The translations under genes were made by a program, and so were the position numbers. Shown here one piece after another: positions 1 through 5,759 of a stretch of DNA of 23,216 nucleotides. The notes below the pieces were generated by a model, which saw only the letters and a program-made list of their open reading frames with translations, made no database searches and was not told where the DNA came from. How positions within the stretch are numbered: position 1 is the stretch's first letter; the number at the start of each line of letters is the position of its first letter. Source of the stretch: Thermoplasmata archaeon (lineage in GTDB: Archaea > Thermoplasmatota > Thermoplasmata > RBG-16-68-12); the NCBI GenBank assembly GCA_021788795.1, contig JAJYKG010000006.1, positions 1-23,216 on the forward strand, written 5' to 3'.

Positions 1-552
1 TCCATCACCGGTCCATTCGGCGGCATGCTCTCCGACCGCATCGGGGCGAGAATCGTCGCAACGCTGGGCCTCGCTGTTCAGGCGGCCGTGTTGCTCTTCT
101 TCAGCTTCTTCCTCACGACGGCCACGCCTCTGCTGGACATCGGCATCGCCGAGGCCGTCTACGGCATAGGCGGCGGCCTGTTCTGGCCGGCCAACACGAG
201 CACGATCATGTCCGCGGCCCCGCCACGCCAGTATGGGGTCGCGTCGGGGGTCATGAACACATTCCGGAACACGGGCATGGTGATGAGCTTCGCGCTCGCC
301 CTCGTGGCCGCAACAAGCGTCATCCCCGCCACCATCGTATACGACCTGTTCATCGGCAAGTTTACGGGCTCGCTTCCTTCGGACCTCGCGGCCGCCTATC
401 TGACGGGGCAGAGCTTCGCGTTCGAGGTCTCGGTCGCATTGCTTGCCGTAGCCGCGGTCATCTCCATGGTCCGCGGCAAGCTCCCGGCCTACGCTCCCGC
501 GTCCGTGGAGACGGCCGCAGCCTCGGCCGCGGACGGCGAAGGCAAGGATTGA
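1..552 (+). CDS. MFS transporter, C-terminal fragment (5' end outside window)
   Basis: The frame is open from base 1, so the gene begins before the window; 183 residues and a TGA stop at 550-552 are present. The first visible residues, GPFGGMLSDRIGAR, match the major facilitator motif GxxxDRxGxR found in cytoplasmic loops. About four hydrophobic segments follow, including a glycine-rich helix (AVYGIGGGLFWPAN) and the segment SGVMNTFRNTGMVMSF, which resembles the last helices of 14-TM DHA2 drug:H+ antiporters. A short Ala-rich polar tail ends the protein. It would sit in the cytoplasmic membrane and export or exchange a small molecule with protons or another ion. The substrate cannot be inferred from this part. 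MFS membership is fairly sure; the DHA2 subfamily is a guess. The next gene, purP, follows 34 bases downstream with its own promoter. Confidence 0.85.
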   Translation, partial: SITGPFGGMLSDRIGARIVATLGLAVQAAVLLFFSFFLTTATPLLDIGIAEAVYGIGGGLFWPANTSTIMSAAPPRQYGVASGVMNTFRNTGMVMSFALALVAATSVIPATIVYDLFIGKFTGSLPSDLAAAYLTGQSFAFEVSVALLAVAAVISMVRGKLPAYAPASVETAAASAADGEGKD

Positions 553-563
553 AAACCTTTAAT
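553..563 (+). promoter_or_regulatory. TATA-like box for purP (leaderless spacing)
   Basis: An A-rich run followed by CCTTTAAT (556-563) lies in the short gap after the MFS stop. The centre of TTTAAT is about 27 bases before the purP ATG at 587. This is the usual archaeal TATA-to-TSS distance, so the transcript should start at or very near the start codon. Confidence 0.6.
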
Positions 564-586
564 CCCTCGAAGACATTGGCACGATA

Positions 587-1651
587 ATGGTAGCCCGTCG
601 GACGTTCGGGTCCTTGGCCGAGGATTACAAGGACGTCGTCGTCGCCACGGTCTGTTCTCATTCCTCCCTCCAGATTTTCCACGGGGCGAAGCAGGAGGGC
701 TTCCGGACCTTGGGCATCGCCATCGGCAAGCAGCCCCGGTTCTACGACGCGTTCCCCCTCGCGAGGCCGGACGAGTTCCTTATCGTCAACTCCTACAAGG
801 AGATTGCCGACCACGCGGACGACCTGGTCGCGCGGCAAGTCGTCGCCGTGCCCCACGGCTCCTTCGTCGAGTACTTGGGCGCCGAGAATTTCGCCAAGCT
901 CCGCCTTCCGACGTTCGGCAACCGCAGCGTGCTCGCGTGGGAATCGGACCGGGAAAAGCAACGCGAGTGGCTCACGTCCGCGGGCGTGCCCATGCCCAAG
1001 AAGATCGCGCGGCCCGAGGACATCGACAGCCCGGTCTTCGTCAAGTACTACGGCGCGAAGGGCGGCCGCGGTTCGTTCATCGCGAAGAACCACGACGAGT
1101 TCATGGCGGCCATCAAGCCCGGCATGAAGTACGCGATCCAGGAGTACGTCGTGGGCACGCGGTACTACCTCCAGTTCTTCTACTCGCCCATCGCGGATGG
1201 CGGCTACCGCCTCTCGAGGGGCGCGCTCGAGATGCTCGGCATCGACCGCCGCGACGAGGCGAACATCGACGAGATGTACAAGCTCGGGGCCCAGGAACGC
1301 CTGCGGGAACTGGAGATCTACCCCACCTTCGTCGTCACGGGGAACATGCCCGTGGTCCTGCGCGAATCGCTGCTCCCGAAGGCCTTCGACATGGGCGAGC
1401 GGACGGTCGAGAAGTCCCTCGAGCTCTTCGGCGGCACGATCGGGCCGTTCTGCCTCGAGACGATCGTCACGGACCGGCTCGAGTTCAAGGTCTTCGAGAT
1501 CTCCTCGCGCATCGTCGCGGGGACGAACATCTTCGTCTCCGGATCCCCGTACTCGGACCTGCTCGAGCCCGGGATGTCCACGGGCCGCCGCATCGCCCGG
1601 GAGATCCGCACCGCCCAGAAGCGCGGGCTCCTCTCCGAGATCCTGACCTGA
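587..1651 (+). CDS. purP: Formate-dependent FAICAR synthetase (PurP)
   Basis: PurP catalyses the ninth step of purine synthesis in archaea: ATP- and formate-dependent formylation of AICAR to FAICAR, replacing the folate-dependent transformylase of PurH. The 354-residue length matches the family (about 340-360). The N-terminal motif ATVCSHSSLQIFHGAKQEGF (20-39) is the AICAR-binding start of the family. YYGAKGGRGSF (154-164) is the ATP-grasp glycine-rich loop. The C-terminal ATP-grasp part has a Glu-rich metal/ATP site around FCLETIVTDRLEFKVFEISSR (288-308), followed by AGTNIFVSGSPYSDL. The ATG start is supported by the TATA-like box 27 bases upstream and by the family N-terminus. It is monocistronic by appearance, with a separate promoter before the next gene. 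Two other purine genes (guaAa, guaAb) lie near the other end of the window. Identification is very secure. Confidence 0.96.
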   Translation: MVARRTFGSLAEDYKDVVVATVCSHSSLQIFHGAKQEGFRTLGIAIGKQPRFYDAFPLARPDEFLIVNSYKEIADHADDLVARQVVAVPHGSFVEYLGAENFAKLRLPTFGNRSVLAWESDREKQREWLTSAGVPMPKKIARPEDIDSPVFVKYYGAKGGRGSFIAKNHDEFMAAIKPGMKYAIQEYVVGTRYYLQFFYSPIADGGYRLSRGALEMLGIDRRDEANIDEMYKLGAQERLRELEIYPTFVVTGNMPVVLRESLLPKAFDMGERTVEKSLELFGGTIGPFCLETIVTDRLEFKVFEISSRIVAGTNIFVSGSPYSDLLEPGMSTGRRIAREIRTAQKRGLLSEILT

Positions 1652-1715
1652 CCCTCGTCCGTGGCGCCGACCCGCTCGGGCGGTCATTTCGGCCGCGGAT
1701 TCTGGGGTGAAAACG

Positions 1716-1722
1716 CTTTTAT
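1716..1722 (+). promoter_or_regulatory. TATA-like box for the zinc-ribbon membrane protein
   Basis: CTTTTAT centred near 1719, about 29 bases before the ATG at 1749. It lies downstream of the earlier in-frame ATG at 1707, so it argues that 1749 is the real start. Confidence 0.6.
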
Positions 1723-1748
1723 CACCTCTCCCGGCTCGGCGTCCGTCC

Positions 1749-2636
1749 ATGGCGCTCGACCCCACGACCGACATCATCCTCGTCGCCCTCGTGGTCGTGA
1801 TGATCGTGGTCATGTGGCTCGAGCTCCGCGTGATGCGGAGGCGGTCCAAGGCCCGGCGCCAGCGAACGGCCCGCCGGCCCGATGAGCTCCAGGACGAGGC
1901 CCACAACGCCCTGATCACGACGCGCGCGATCGCCTCGACCATGGCGGAGCGCGGCGGCGTCCGCAGCGACGAGGTCGATTCGATGCTGCGCGAGGCCCAG
2001 ACGGCCTACGGCCGCCGCAACTACCGCGTGGCCATCGACCTGACCGAGCGCGTCAAGGAACGGCTCGTGTCCCTCAAGGGCGCCCAGGCCGCCCAGGGGG
2101 ACGCGGCCAAGCTCGACACCCTCTCCTCGGGCCCCGCCTCGGACGAGCCCACCACGAAGGAGGTGCTGCAGAAGCAGTTCCCGCCGAACCTGGTCCCGGC
2201 CCGCTTCGCGATCTCCGTCGCGGAGACCTCGATCGAGGAGGGCGCGACCGCCGGGCGGGACGTGGCCACGGCCCGTTCGCTCCTGGCCTCGGCCCGCTCC
2301 CGTTTCGACGCCGAGGACTACGGCGGCTCCCTGAGCATCGCCCGCCTGGCGGAGAAGAGCGCGAGGGGCGAGGCCGTGGCCGCGCCGGTCCCGGCCCCGG
2401 CCGCCACCCCCGCCTCTCCCGCCGCGCCGCCCCCGGCCGCGAGCGTGTCGAAGGCCCCCGCCGCGGTGACGCCCGGGAGCGTGTGCCCCTCGTGCGGGGC
2501 GGCCATCAAGGCCGACGACGCGTTCTGCCGCAAGTGCGGGGCCAAGGTCGTCCTCACGAACTGCCCCTCCTGCGGCGCATCCCTCCAGGTGGACGATGTC
2601 TTCTGTCGCAAGTGCGGGACTCGCATCCAGCGATAG
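1749..2636 (+). CDS. Membrane-anchored double zinc-ribbon protein
   Basis: Function unknown. The 295-residue protein has an N-terminal transmembrane helix (about 8-26), then a very basic stretch (RRRSKARRQRTARR, 30-43) that should face the cytoplasm. A mostly helical middle region follows, then an Ala/Pro-rich linker (about 207-243), and two zinc ribbons at the C-terminus. The ribbons use C246/C249/C260/C263 and C272/C275/C286/C289 and are near copies of each other (CPSCG...FCRKCG). Two helical segments in the middle, about 76-106 and 170-205, share a pattern (LREAQTAYGRRNYRVAIDL and LLASARSRFDAEDYGGSLSI), suggesting an internal duplication of a TPR-like helical hairpin. The start at 1749 is chosen over 1707 because of the TATA-like box at 1716-1722. 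Such modular zinc-ribbon proteins are common in archaea and often act as interaction platforms, but no specific role is supported here. Confidence 0.85.
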   Translation: MALDPTTDIILVALVVVMIVVMWLELRVMRRRSKARRQRTARRPDELQDEAHNALITTRAIASTMAERGGVRSDEVDSMLREAQTAYGRRNYRVAIDLTERVKERLVSLKGAQAAQGDAAKLDTLSSGPASDEPTTKEVLQKQFPPNLVPARFAISVAETSIEEGATAGRDVATARSLLASARSRFDAEDYGGSLSIARLAEKSARGEAVAAPVPAPAATPASPAAPPPAASVSKAPAAVTPGSVCPSCGAAIKADDAFCRKCGAKVVLTNCPSCGASLQVDDVFCRKCGTRIQR

Positions 2637-2673
2637 TCGCGGTCCGTTCGGGGCTTACAAGCACAGCGGATAA

Positions 2674-2680
2674 CCTTAAT
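2674..2680 (+). promoter_or_regulatory. TATA-like box for the RAM/UPF0147 operon
   Basis: CCTTAAT centred near 2678, about 29 bases before the ATG at 2707. It fits leaderless transcription of the first gene, with the two following genes read through. Confidence 0.6.
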
Positions 2681-2706
2681 ACCGGACCCTCTCCATCCCT
2701 TTCTCA

Positions 2707-3027
2707 ATGTCGATGGGCAATGACATGGAACAGGCCCTGACGGCCCTCTACGGCGAGGACCAGGTCGCCGCGGTCATTACCCTGAAGGTGGACACCAAGG
2801 AAGCGGATCGGATCGCCACGGAGATCTCGAAGTTCGACGTGATCCAGGACGTGTTCCTGGTCACGGGGGACACGGACATCGTCGCCAAGGCCCGGTTCAA
2901 GAACTACAAGGGCCTCAAGGACTTCGTCCTCTCGACCCTCGCGCCGATCTCCGGGATCAAGGACACCAAGACGCTGATGGTGGTGACCACCTACAAGGAA
3001 GCCGGACAGGCGAGGTCGCAAAGTTGA
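2707..3027 (+). CDS. Stand-alone Lrp/AsnC ligand-binding (RAM) domain protein
   Basis: A 106-residue protein that covers only the alpha-beta sandwich RAM domain of Lrp/AsnC regulators, with no DNA-binding helix-turn-helix before it. The segment AAVITLKVDTKEADRIATEI (21-40) is the first strand and helix. VFLVTGDTDIVAKAR (49-63) carries the Gly-Asp turn typical of the effector-binding interface, and a final strand reads TLMVVTTYKE. Such stand-alone RAM proteins form dimers and higher oligomers that bind amino acids, and may modulate full-length Lrp regulators. The ligand is unknown. The start at 2707 fits the TATA spacing; ATGs at 2713 and 2725 are alternatives. UPF0147 follows after 30 bases and is probably cotranscribed. 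Confidence 0.9.
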   Translation: MSMGNDMEQALTALYGEDQVAAVITLKVDTKEADRIATEISKFDVIQDVFLVTGDTDIVAKARFKNYKGLKDFVLSTLAPISGIKDTKTLMVVTTYKEAGQARSQS

Positions 3028-3045
3028 GGTCGAGGGTCAGGGCCT

Positions 3046-3054
3046 GGAGGTGGT
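3046..3054 (+). promoter_or_regulatory. Strong Shine-Dalgarno site before UPF0147
   Basis: GGAGGTGGT lies with about 5 bases of spacing before the ATG at 3058. It matches the archaeal anti-SD and marks this as an internal, leadered operon gene, in contrast to the SD-less first genes around it. Confidence 0.7.
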
Positions 3055-3057
3055 ACG

Positions 3058-3318
3058 ATGGACAGCGAAACGAAGCTCAAGCAAGTGGTGGACGTCCTCG
3101 ACTCGATTTCCGAGGACACCTCCGTCCCGCGGAACATCCGCCGCGGGGCCAGCGACGCGAAGGCCCGGCTCTCGAAGAAGGGTGAGGCACTCGACCTGCG
3201 GGTCACGAGCGCCATCATGATCATGGACGACCTGGCGAACGACCCGAACATCCCGTTGCACGGTCGCACGCTGATCTGGAACGTCATCTCCCAGCTGGAG
3301 ACCGTGACGAAGCCTTAA
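3058..3318 (+). CDS. UPF0147 family protein
   Basis: An 86-residue, all-helical protein of the archaeal UPF0147 family. The family-typical features are visible: an N-terminal helix (KLKQVVDVLDSISEDTSVPR), the motif NIRRGASDAK near the middle, and AIMIMDDLANDPNIPLHGRT near the C-terminus. Its biochemical role is unknown. It begins with ATG 5 bases after a good Shine-Dalgarno sequence and lies 30 bases after the RAM-domain gene, so it is probably translated from the same mRNA. The next gene begins 25 bases further on. Family assignment is confident; function is not assigned. Confidence 0.92.
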   Translation: MDSETKLKQVVDVLDSISEDTSVPRNIRRGASDAKARLSKKGEALDLRVTSAIMIMDDLANDPNIPLHGRTLIWNVISQLETVTKP

Positions 3319-3343
3319 GGAGCCGTCGCGCCCGTGCGGGGGC

Positions 3344-4033
3344 GTGGCGGGAACGGAGGCTCTCTTCCTCCTCGTCGTGATTCCGGCGGGTGTCCTCGGC
3401 CTTGGCGTTGTGCTTGTCCGGTCGTCCTACGCGGAACTGCGGATGAAGGATGCCGCGAAGGCGGGACGCCCTTCCTCGGTTCTGGTCTCCCACGCGGTCA
3501 TGGCGACGCCCCTCGTCCTCGGGCTGTCCCTCTGGGCGTTCTCGCAGCCCGCCCTGTCCGGGCTCTCGTCCGTTTCCGGACCCGCCGCCGACCATGTCTC
3601 TTCCGCGCTTCTCTGGTCCGAGTTGACGTACGCCTTCACGGCCTGCGCGGCGGTGGCGGGTCAGGTCTGGGTCCTCCGCGCACGGCTCGTGCAGTTCGTG
3701 GGGCCGGGCTTCGGCCGCGTCCTCCCGCTCTACGTGATTCCCGTCACATCCGTCGTGTTCGCAATGACCCTGGCCTTCCTGACGCTGGGCTCCCTGTTCT
3801 CCGACACGTGGGCTCCCATCAACCTCTCGAGTGGCGCGGCTGACTCGATCGTCTCGGCGTACCAGGTCTTCTGCGCAGCCGCGTTCCTCCAGATGATGAC
3901 CCTGGGCTTCTCGAATCGCATCCAAGACCTCTCGGGGCGGGGCTTCTCCAGGACGGTGATCCTGGCGGACGTTGGGGAGGTCCCGTTGGTTCTGGCCTTG
4001 GTCTGGGTCTTCCTCGCGCTCGGCTCAGCGTGA
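3344..4033 (+). CDS. Six-TM membrane protein of three helical hairpins, function unknown
   Basis: I do not recognise a definite family. The 229 residues hold six hydrophobic segments, about 6-25, 48-66, 92-111, 127-148, 165-187 and 205-226. They are arranged as three hairpins with basic connecting loops (RSSYAELRMKDAAK, LRARLVQF, NRIQDLSGRG). The second helix of each hairpin has a proline near its start: ATPLVLGLSLWAF, YVIPVTSVVF and EVPLVLALVWVFLAL. This recalls the helical-hairpin plan of rotary ATPase proteolipids. Only the last hairpin has a membrane carboxylate (E212), and the Gly-rich packing motif of true c-subunits is weak, so that resemblance may be chance. The start is a GTG at 3344, 25 bases after UPF0147, without a strong SD, so it is probably cotranscribed. 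Being a real gene is likely; any function is speculative. Confidence 0.75.
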   Translation: MAGTEALFLLVVIPAGVLGLGVVLVRSSYAELRMKDAAKAGRPSSVLVSHAVMATPLVLGLSLWAFSQPALSGLSSVSGPAADHVSSALLWSELTYAFTACAAVAGQVWVLRARLVQFVGPGFGRVLPLYVIPVTSVVFAMTLAFLTLGSLFSDTWAPINLSSGAADSIVSAYQVFCAAAFLQMMTLGFSNRIQDLSGRGFSRTVILADVGEVPLVLALVWVFLALGSA

Positions 4034-4087
4034 GGAGACCGCAAGGGGTGAGTGGCCGGGGCGCGGTGTCGGTCAGGACGAGGGGAG

Positions 4088-4158
4088 TGCGCCGAGCGGG
4101 AGTTGAACCCGCGTTACAAGCTTGGGAAGCTTGTGTCCTACCGTTAGACTACCGGCGC
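4088..4158 (-). tRNA. tRNA-Gly (anticodon CCC)
   Basis: Read on the minus strand, the cloverleaf is complete. The acceptor stem GCGCCGG pairs with TCGGCGC (one G-T pair). The D-arm is GTCT-AACGGTA-GGAC. The anticodon stem CAAGC/GCTTG encloses the loop TTCCCAA, giving anticodon CCC, which reads GGG (Gly). The T-arm is GCGGG-TTCAACT-CCCGC. The discriminator at 4088 is A, as expected for archaeal tRNA-Gly. No CCA is encoded and there is no intron. A TATA-like CTTAAG sits about 30 bases before the 5' end. Confidence 0.97.
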
Positions 4159-4185
4159 GGTGGCCTCGGTCAATCGTCGACTTCT

Positions 4186-4191
4186 CTTAAG
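4186..4191 (-). promoter_or_regulatory. Palindromic TATA-like box for tRNA-Gly
   Basis: CTTAAG is centred about 30 bases upstream of the tRNA 5' end at 4158. Because the hexamer is palindromic it could also direct rightward transcription toward the pyroglutamyl peptidase gene, which would then have a leader of roughly 55 bases. Confidence 0.55.
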
Positions 4192-4270
4192 CCTTCTCGG
4201 CTGCGGTCTCCAGCGGCTCGTCCTGCGCGGGCACCGCCATCCTCATGCCGTGGGGCGCCATCCCACCACC

Positions 4271-4930
4271 GTGCCTCGGACGATTCTCCTCACGGGCTAC
4301 AACCCGTACGCCAACGCCCCGGGTTACAACCCGACGGGCGTGCTGGCGCGGGAACTGGACGGACGGAAGGTCGGCGGCGCGACCATCGTCGGCGTGCAGA
4401 TTCCCGTTGCGGTGGAGGACGCGGGGCCGCGGCTCCGCCGCCTCCTCGAACGCACCCGACCGGACGCGGCCCTGGCCATGGGCGTGGCCCCCGGGCGGCC
4501 CGCGCTGAGCGTCGAGCGCGTCGCCCTCAACGTCCTCGACTTCTCCGTCCCGGACAACCGAGGGCGGCGGTACCGCGACCGGCCGATTCGGCGCGGAGGG
4601 CCGGCCGCCTACCTCTCCACCCTGCCCATCCGCCCCATCCTCGCCGCCCTCCAGCGGGAGAAGATCCCGGCGGAGCTCTCAGACACCGCAGGCACCTACC
4701 TCTGCAACTTCGCCATGTACACGCTCCTGGACGGGTTCGCCCTCCAGGGCAACCCGGGCCCGGCGGGCTTCATCCACGTGCCCCAGGTCCCCGCGGCCAG
4801 CCTGGACAAGGCTGGCCAGCCATCGATGGAATATGCGACGATCCGCCGCGGCATCCTGGCGGCCCTGCGGGAGATCGAGGCGACTATGACGCGCCGCCCG
4901 CCTCCGCGCCGACGCGCCGCACGCGCATGA
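4271..4930 (+). CDS. pcp: Pyroglutamyl peptidase I (pyrrolidone-carboxylate peptidase)
   Basis: This cytoplasmic cysteine peptidase (family C15) removes N-terminal pyroglutamate from peptides. The N-terminus ILLTGYNPYANAPGYNPT (5-22) is a variant of the family GFxPFxxxxxNPS motif. The catalytic triad is visible: E82 in LSVERVALN, C145 in DTAGTYLCNFAMY, and H169 in AGFIHVPQ. With a GTG start at 4271 the protein is 219 residues, close to the usual 200-220. The open frame runs back to a GTG at 4160, just beside the tRNA, but the extra residues are not family-like; GTG at 4250 is another option. No SD or well-placed TATA decides the start. The C-terminal tail is Arg/Pro-rich (RRPPPRRRAARA) and overlaps the end of the convergent LON-domain gene by 47 bases. 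Confidence 0.92.
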   Translation: MPRTILLTGYNPYANAPGYNPTGVLARELDGRKVGGATIVGVQIPVAVEDAGPRLRRLLERTRPDAALAMGVAPGRPALSVERVALNVLDFSVPDNRGRRYRDRPIRRGGPAAYLSTLPIRPILAALQREKIPAELSDTAGTYLCNFAMYTLLDGFALQGNPGPAGFIHVPQVPAASLDKAGQPSMEYATIRRGILAALREIEATMTRRPPPRRRAARA

Positions 4931-5492
4931 GGGCCTCCGCGACTCGGCGGAGGCGCCCGGTCGCGTCCGGGATCTCGAGGATCTCCTGTCGCACGTCGTC
5001 CTCGACGGGCAGGACGGCGGCGATCTTGTACCCGAGGGTGCGCGCGTCCAGCTCCTTCCAGGCCTCGTCGATCACCGCGACGCCGGAGAGCTCCAGGGAC
5101 TCGAGGACGCCCTCGAAGAGCCGCACGACCGCCTCCGCGAGTCCCGGGTCGTCCGGGCCTTCGGGTTCCTCCAGGAAGCGCACCTCCGCCCGCAAGTACG
5201 GTCTCGCCTGGTCGACGCGGAGGACCTCGAAACGCCGGCGGCCCTCGACCACGATGTCGTAGCGCCCGTCCGGGTACCGCTGGGAGGCGATGATCGCGGC
5301 CTCCGTGCCGACGCGGTGCGGGATCGCGGGCCCGCCGACCTCCTCGCCCTCGAGGATGAGGCACACCCCGAAGGGCTCCTCATGCTCGAGGCAGCGGCCC
5401 ACCATCTCCCGGTACCGCGGCTCGAAGATGTGCAGGGACAGGGTCGCACCCGGGAAGAGGACCGTCTGGAGGGGGAACAGGGGGATGCGCAC
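4884..5492 (-). CDS. Stand-alone LON N-terminal (substrate-binding) domain protein
   Basis: The 202-residue protein corresponds to the LON substrate-binding domain alone. MRIPLFPLQTVLFPGATLSL (1-20) and HIFEPRYREMVGRCL (21-35) are hallmark sequences. They are followed by a beta-rich region (GTEAAIIASQRYPDGRYDIV, then EGRRRFEVL) and a helical C-terminus. There is no AAA+ ATPase and no Ser-Lys protease domain after it, so it is not a Lon protease. Single-domain homologues are widespread in bacteria and some archaea; their biochemical role is not firmly established, and substrate recognition or protein quality control is inferred. A TATA-like box 28 bases before the ATG supports the start and leaderless expression. 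A gap of 33 bases separates it from the upstream zinc-ribbon gene on the same strand. Its 3' end overlaps pcp by 47 bases. Confidence 0.9.
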   Translation of the reverse strand: MRIPLFPLQTVLFPGATLSLHIFEPRYREMVGRCLEHEEPFGVCLILEGEEVGGPAIPHRVGTEAAIIASQRYPDGRYDIVVEGRRRFEVLRVDQARPYLRAEVRFLEEPEGPDDPGLAEAVVRLFEGVLESLELSGVAVIDEAWKELDARTLGYKIAAVLPVEDDVRQEILEIPDATGRLRRVAEALMRVRRVGAEAGGAS

Positions 5493-5516
5493 GGGTCTCC
5501 CGAACCCGCCCGGGAC

Positions 5517-5523
5517 GATAAAC
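5517..5523 (-). promoter_or_regulatory. TATA-like box for the LON-domain gene
   Basis: On the minus strand this reads GTTTATC, centred about 28 bases before the ATG at 5492. It lies immediately beside the stop codon of the small zinc-ribbon gene (5526-5528). Confidence 0.6.
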
Positions 5524-5525
5524 TC

Positions 5526-5684
5526 TCACTCCGGATGGATGTCCACGCCCACGGACCAGTTCGTCTGGCAGCCGGGGCAGGCGACCGTCCGCTTGAGGGA
5601 ATCGCCCTCGTCGGCGAGCTTGAACGTGAAGAACAGCGGGTTGTTGCACCGCGGGCAATTGAAGTTGATGCCGCCGACGGTCAT
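5526..5684 (-). CDS. Small zinc-ribbon protein (52 aa)
   Basis: This short gene would be missed by a length cut-off. Translating the minus strand from the ATG at 5684 gives 52 residues with two CxxC knuckles, C10-P-R-C13 and C36-P-G-C39. They are separated by a hydrophobic stretch (NPLFFTFKL) and a charged stretch (DEGDS), which is the layout of a rubredoxin-like or zinc-ribbon fold. It ends in TGA at 5526-5528. A TATA-like CTTAAG lies 30 bases before the start codon, fitting leaderless transcription. The LON-domain gene follows 33 bases later on the same strand with its own box. Function is unknown; a structural zinc or possibly an iron site is expected. The ordered Cys spacing and well-placed promoter make a real gene likely. 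Confidence 0.8.
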   Translation of the reverse strand: MTVGGINFNCPRCNNPLFFTFKLADEGDSLKRTVACPGCQTNWSVGVDIHPE

Positions 5685-5710
5685 GGCTCTCCCTCGATGT
5701 CCGCGGACGC

Positions 5711-5716
5711 CTTAAG
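5711..5716. promoter_or_regulatory. Shared palindromic TATA-like box between the zinc-ribbon and hemerythrin genes
   Basis: CTTAAG is centred about 30 bases before the leftward zinc-ribbon ATG (5684) and about 46 bases before the rightward hemerythrin ATG (5760). No other good TATA-like element is seen in the 75-base divergent gap, so one palindromic box may serve both directions. Confidence 0.5.
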
Positions 5717-5747
5717 CCTGCGCCCCGCCGCCCATCCGAACGGGTTC

Positions 5748-5752
5748 GGGAG
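5748..5752 (+). promoter_or_regulatory. Ribosome binding site supporting the hemerythrin start
   Basis: GGGAG lies 7 bases before the ATG at 5760. It favours this start over the in-frame ATGs at 5775 and 5787, which have no visible SD. Confidence 0.4.
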
Positions 5753-5759
5753 CATCCTC

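Noticed and set aside
1707..1748. Earlier in-frame ATG for the zinc-ribbon membrane protein
   Set aside because: The likely TATA-like box lies at 1716-1722, downstream of this ATG, so the codon would not be in the transcript.
458..1942. A 494-codon open frame antisense to purP
   Set aside because: Low-complexity Arg/Glu/Asp-rich translation, spanning several sense genes and an intergenic gap. It is a shadow of purP and its neighbours.
3344..4033. Calling the three-hairpin protein an ATP synthase c/K subunit
   Set aside because: Only one hairpin has a membrane carboxylate, packing glycines are weak and no ATP synthase genes are adjacent. Kept as a hypothesis only.
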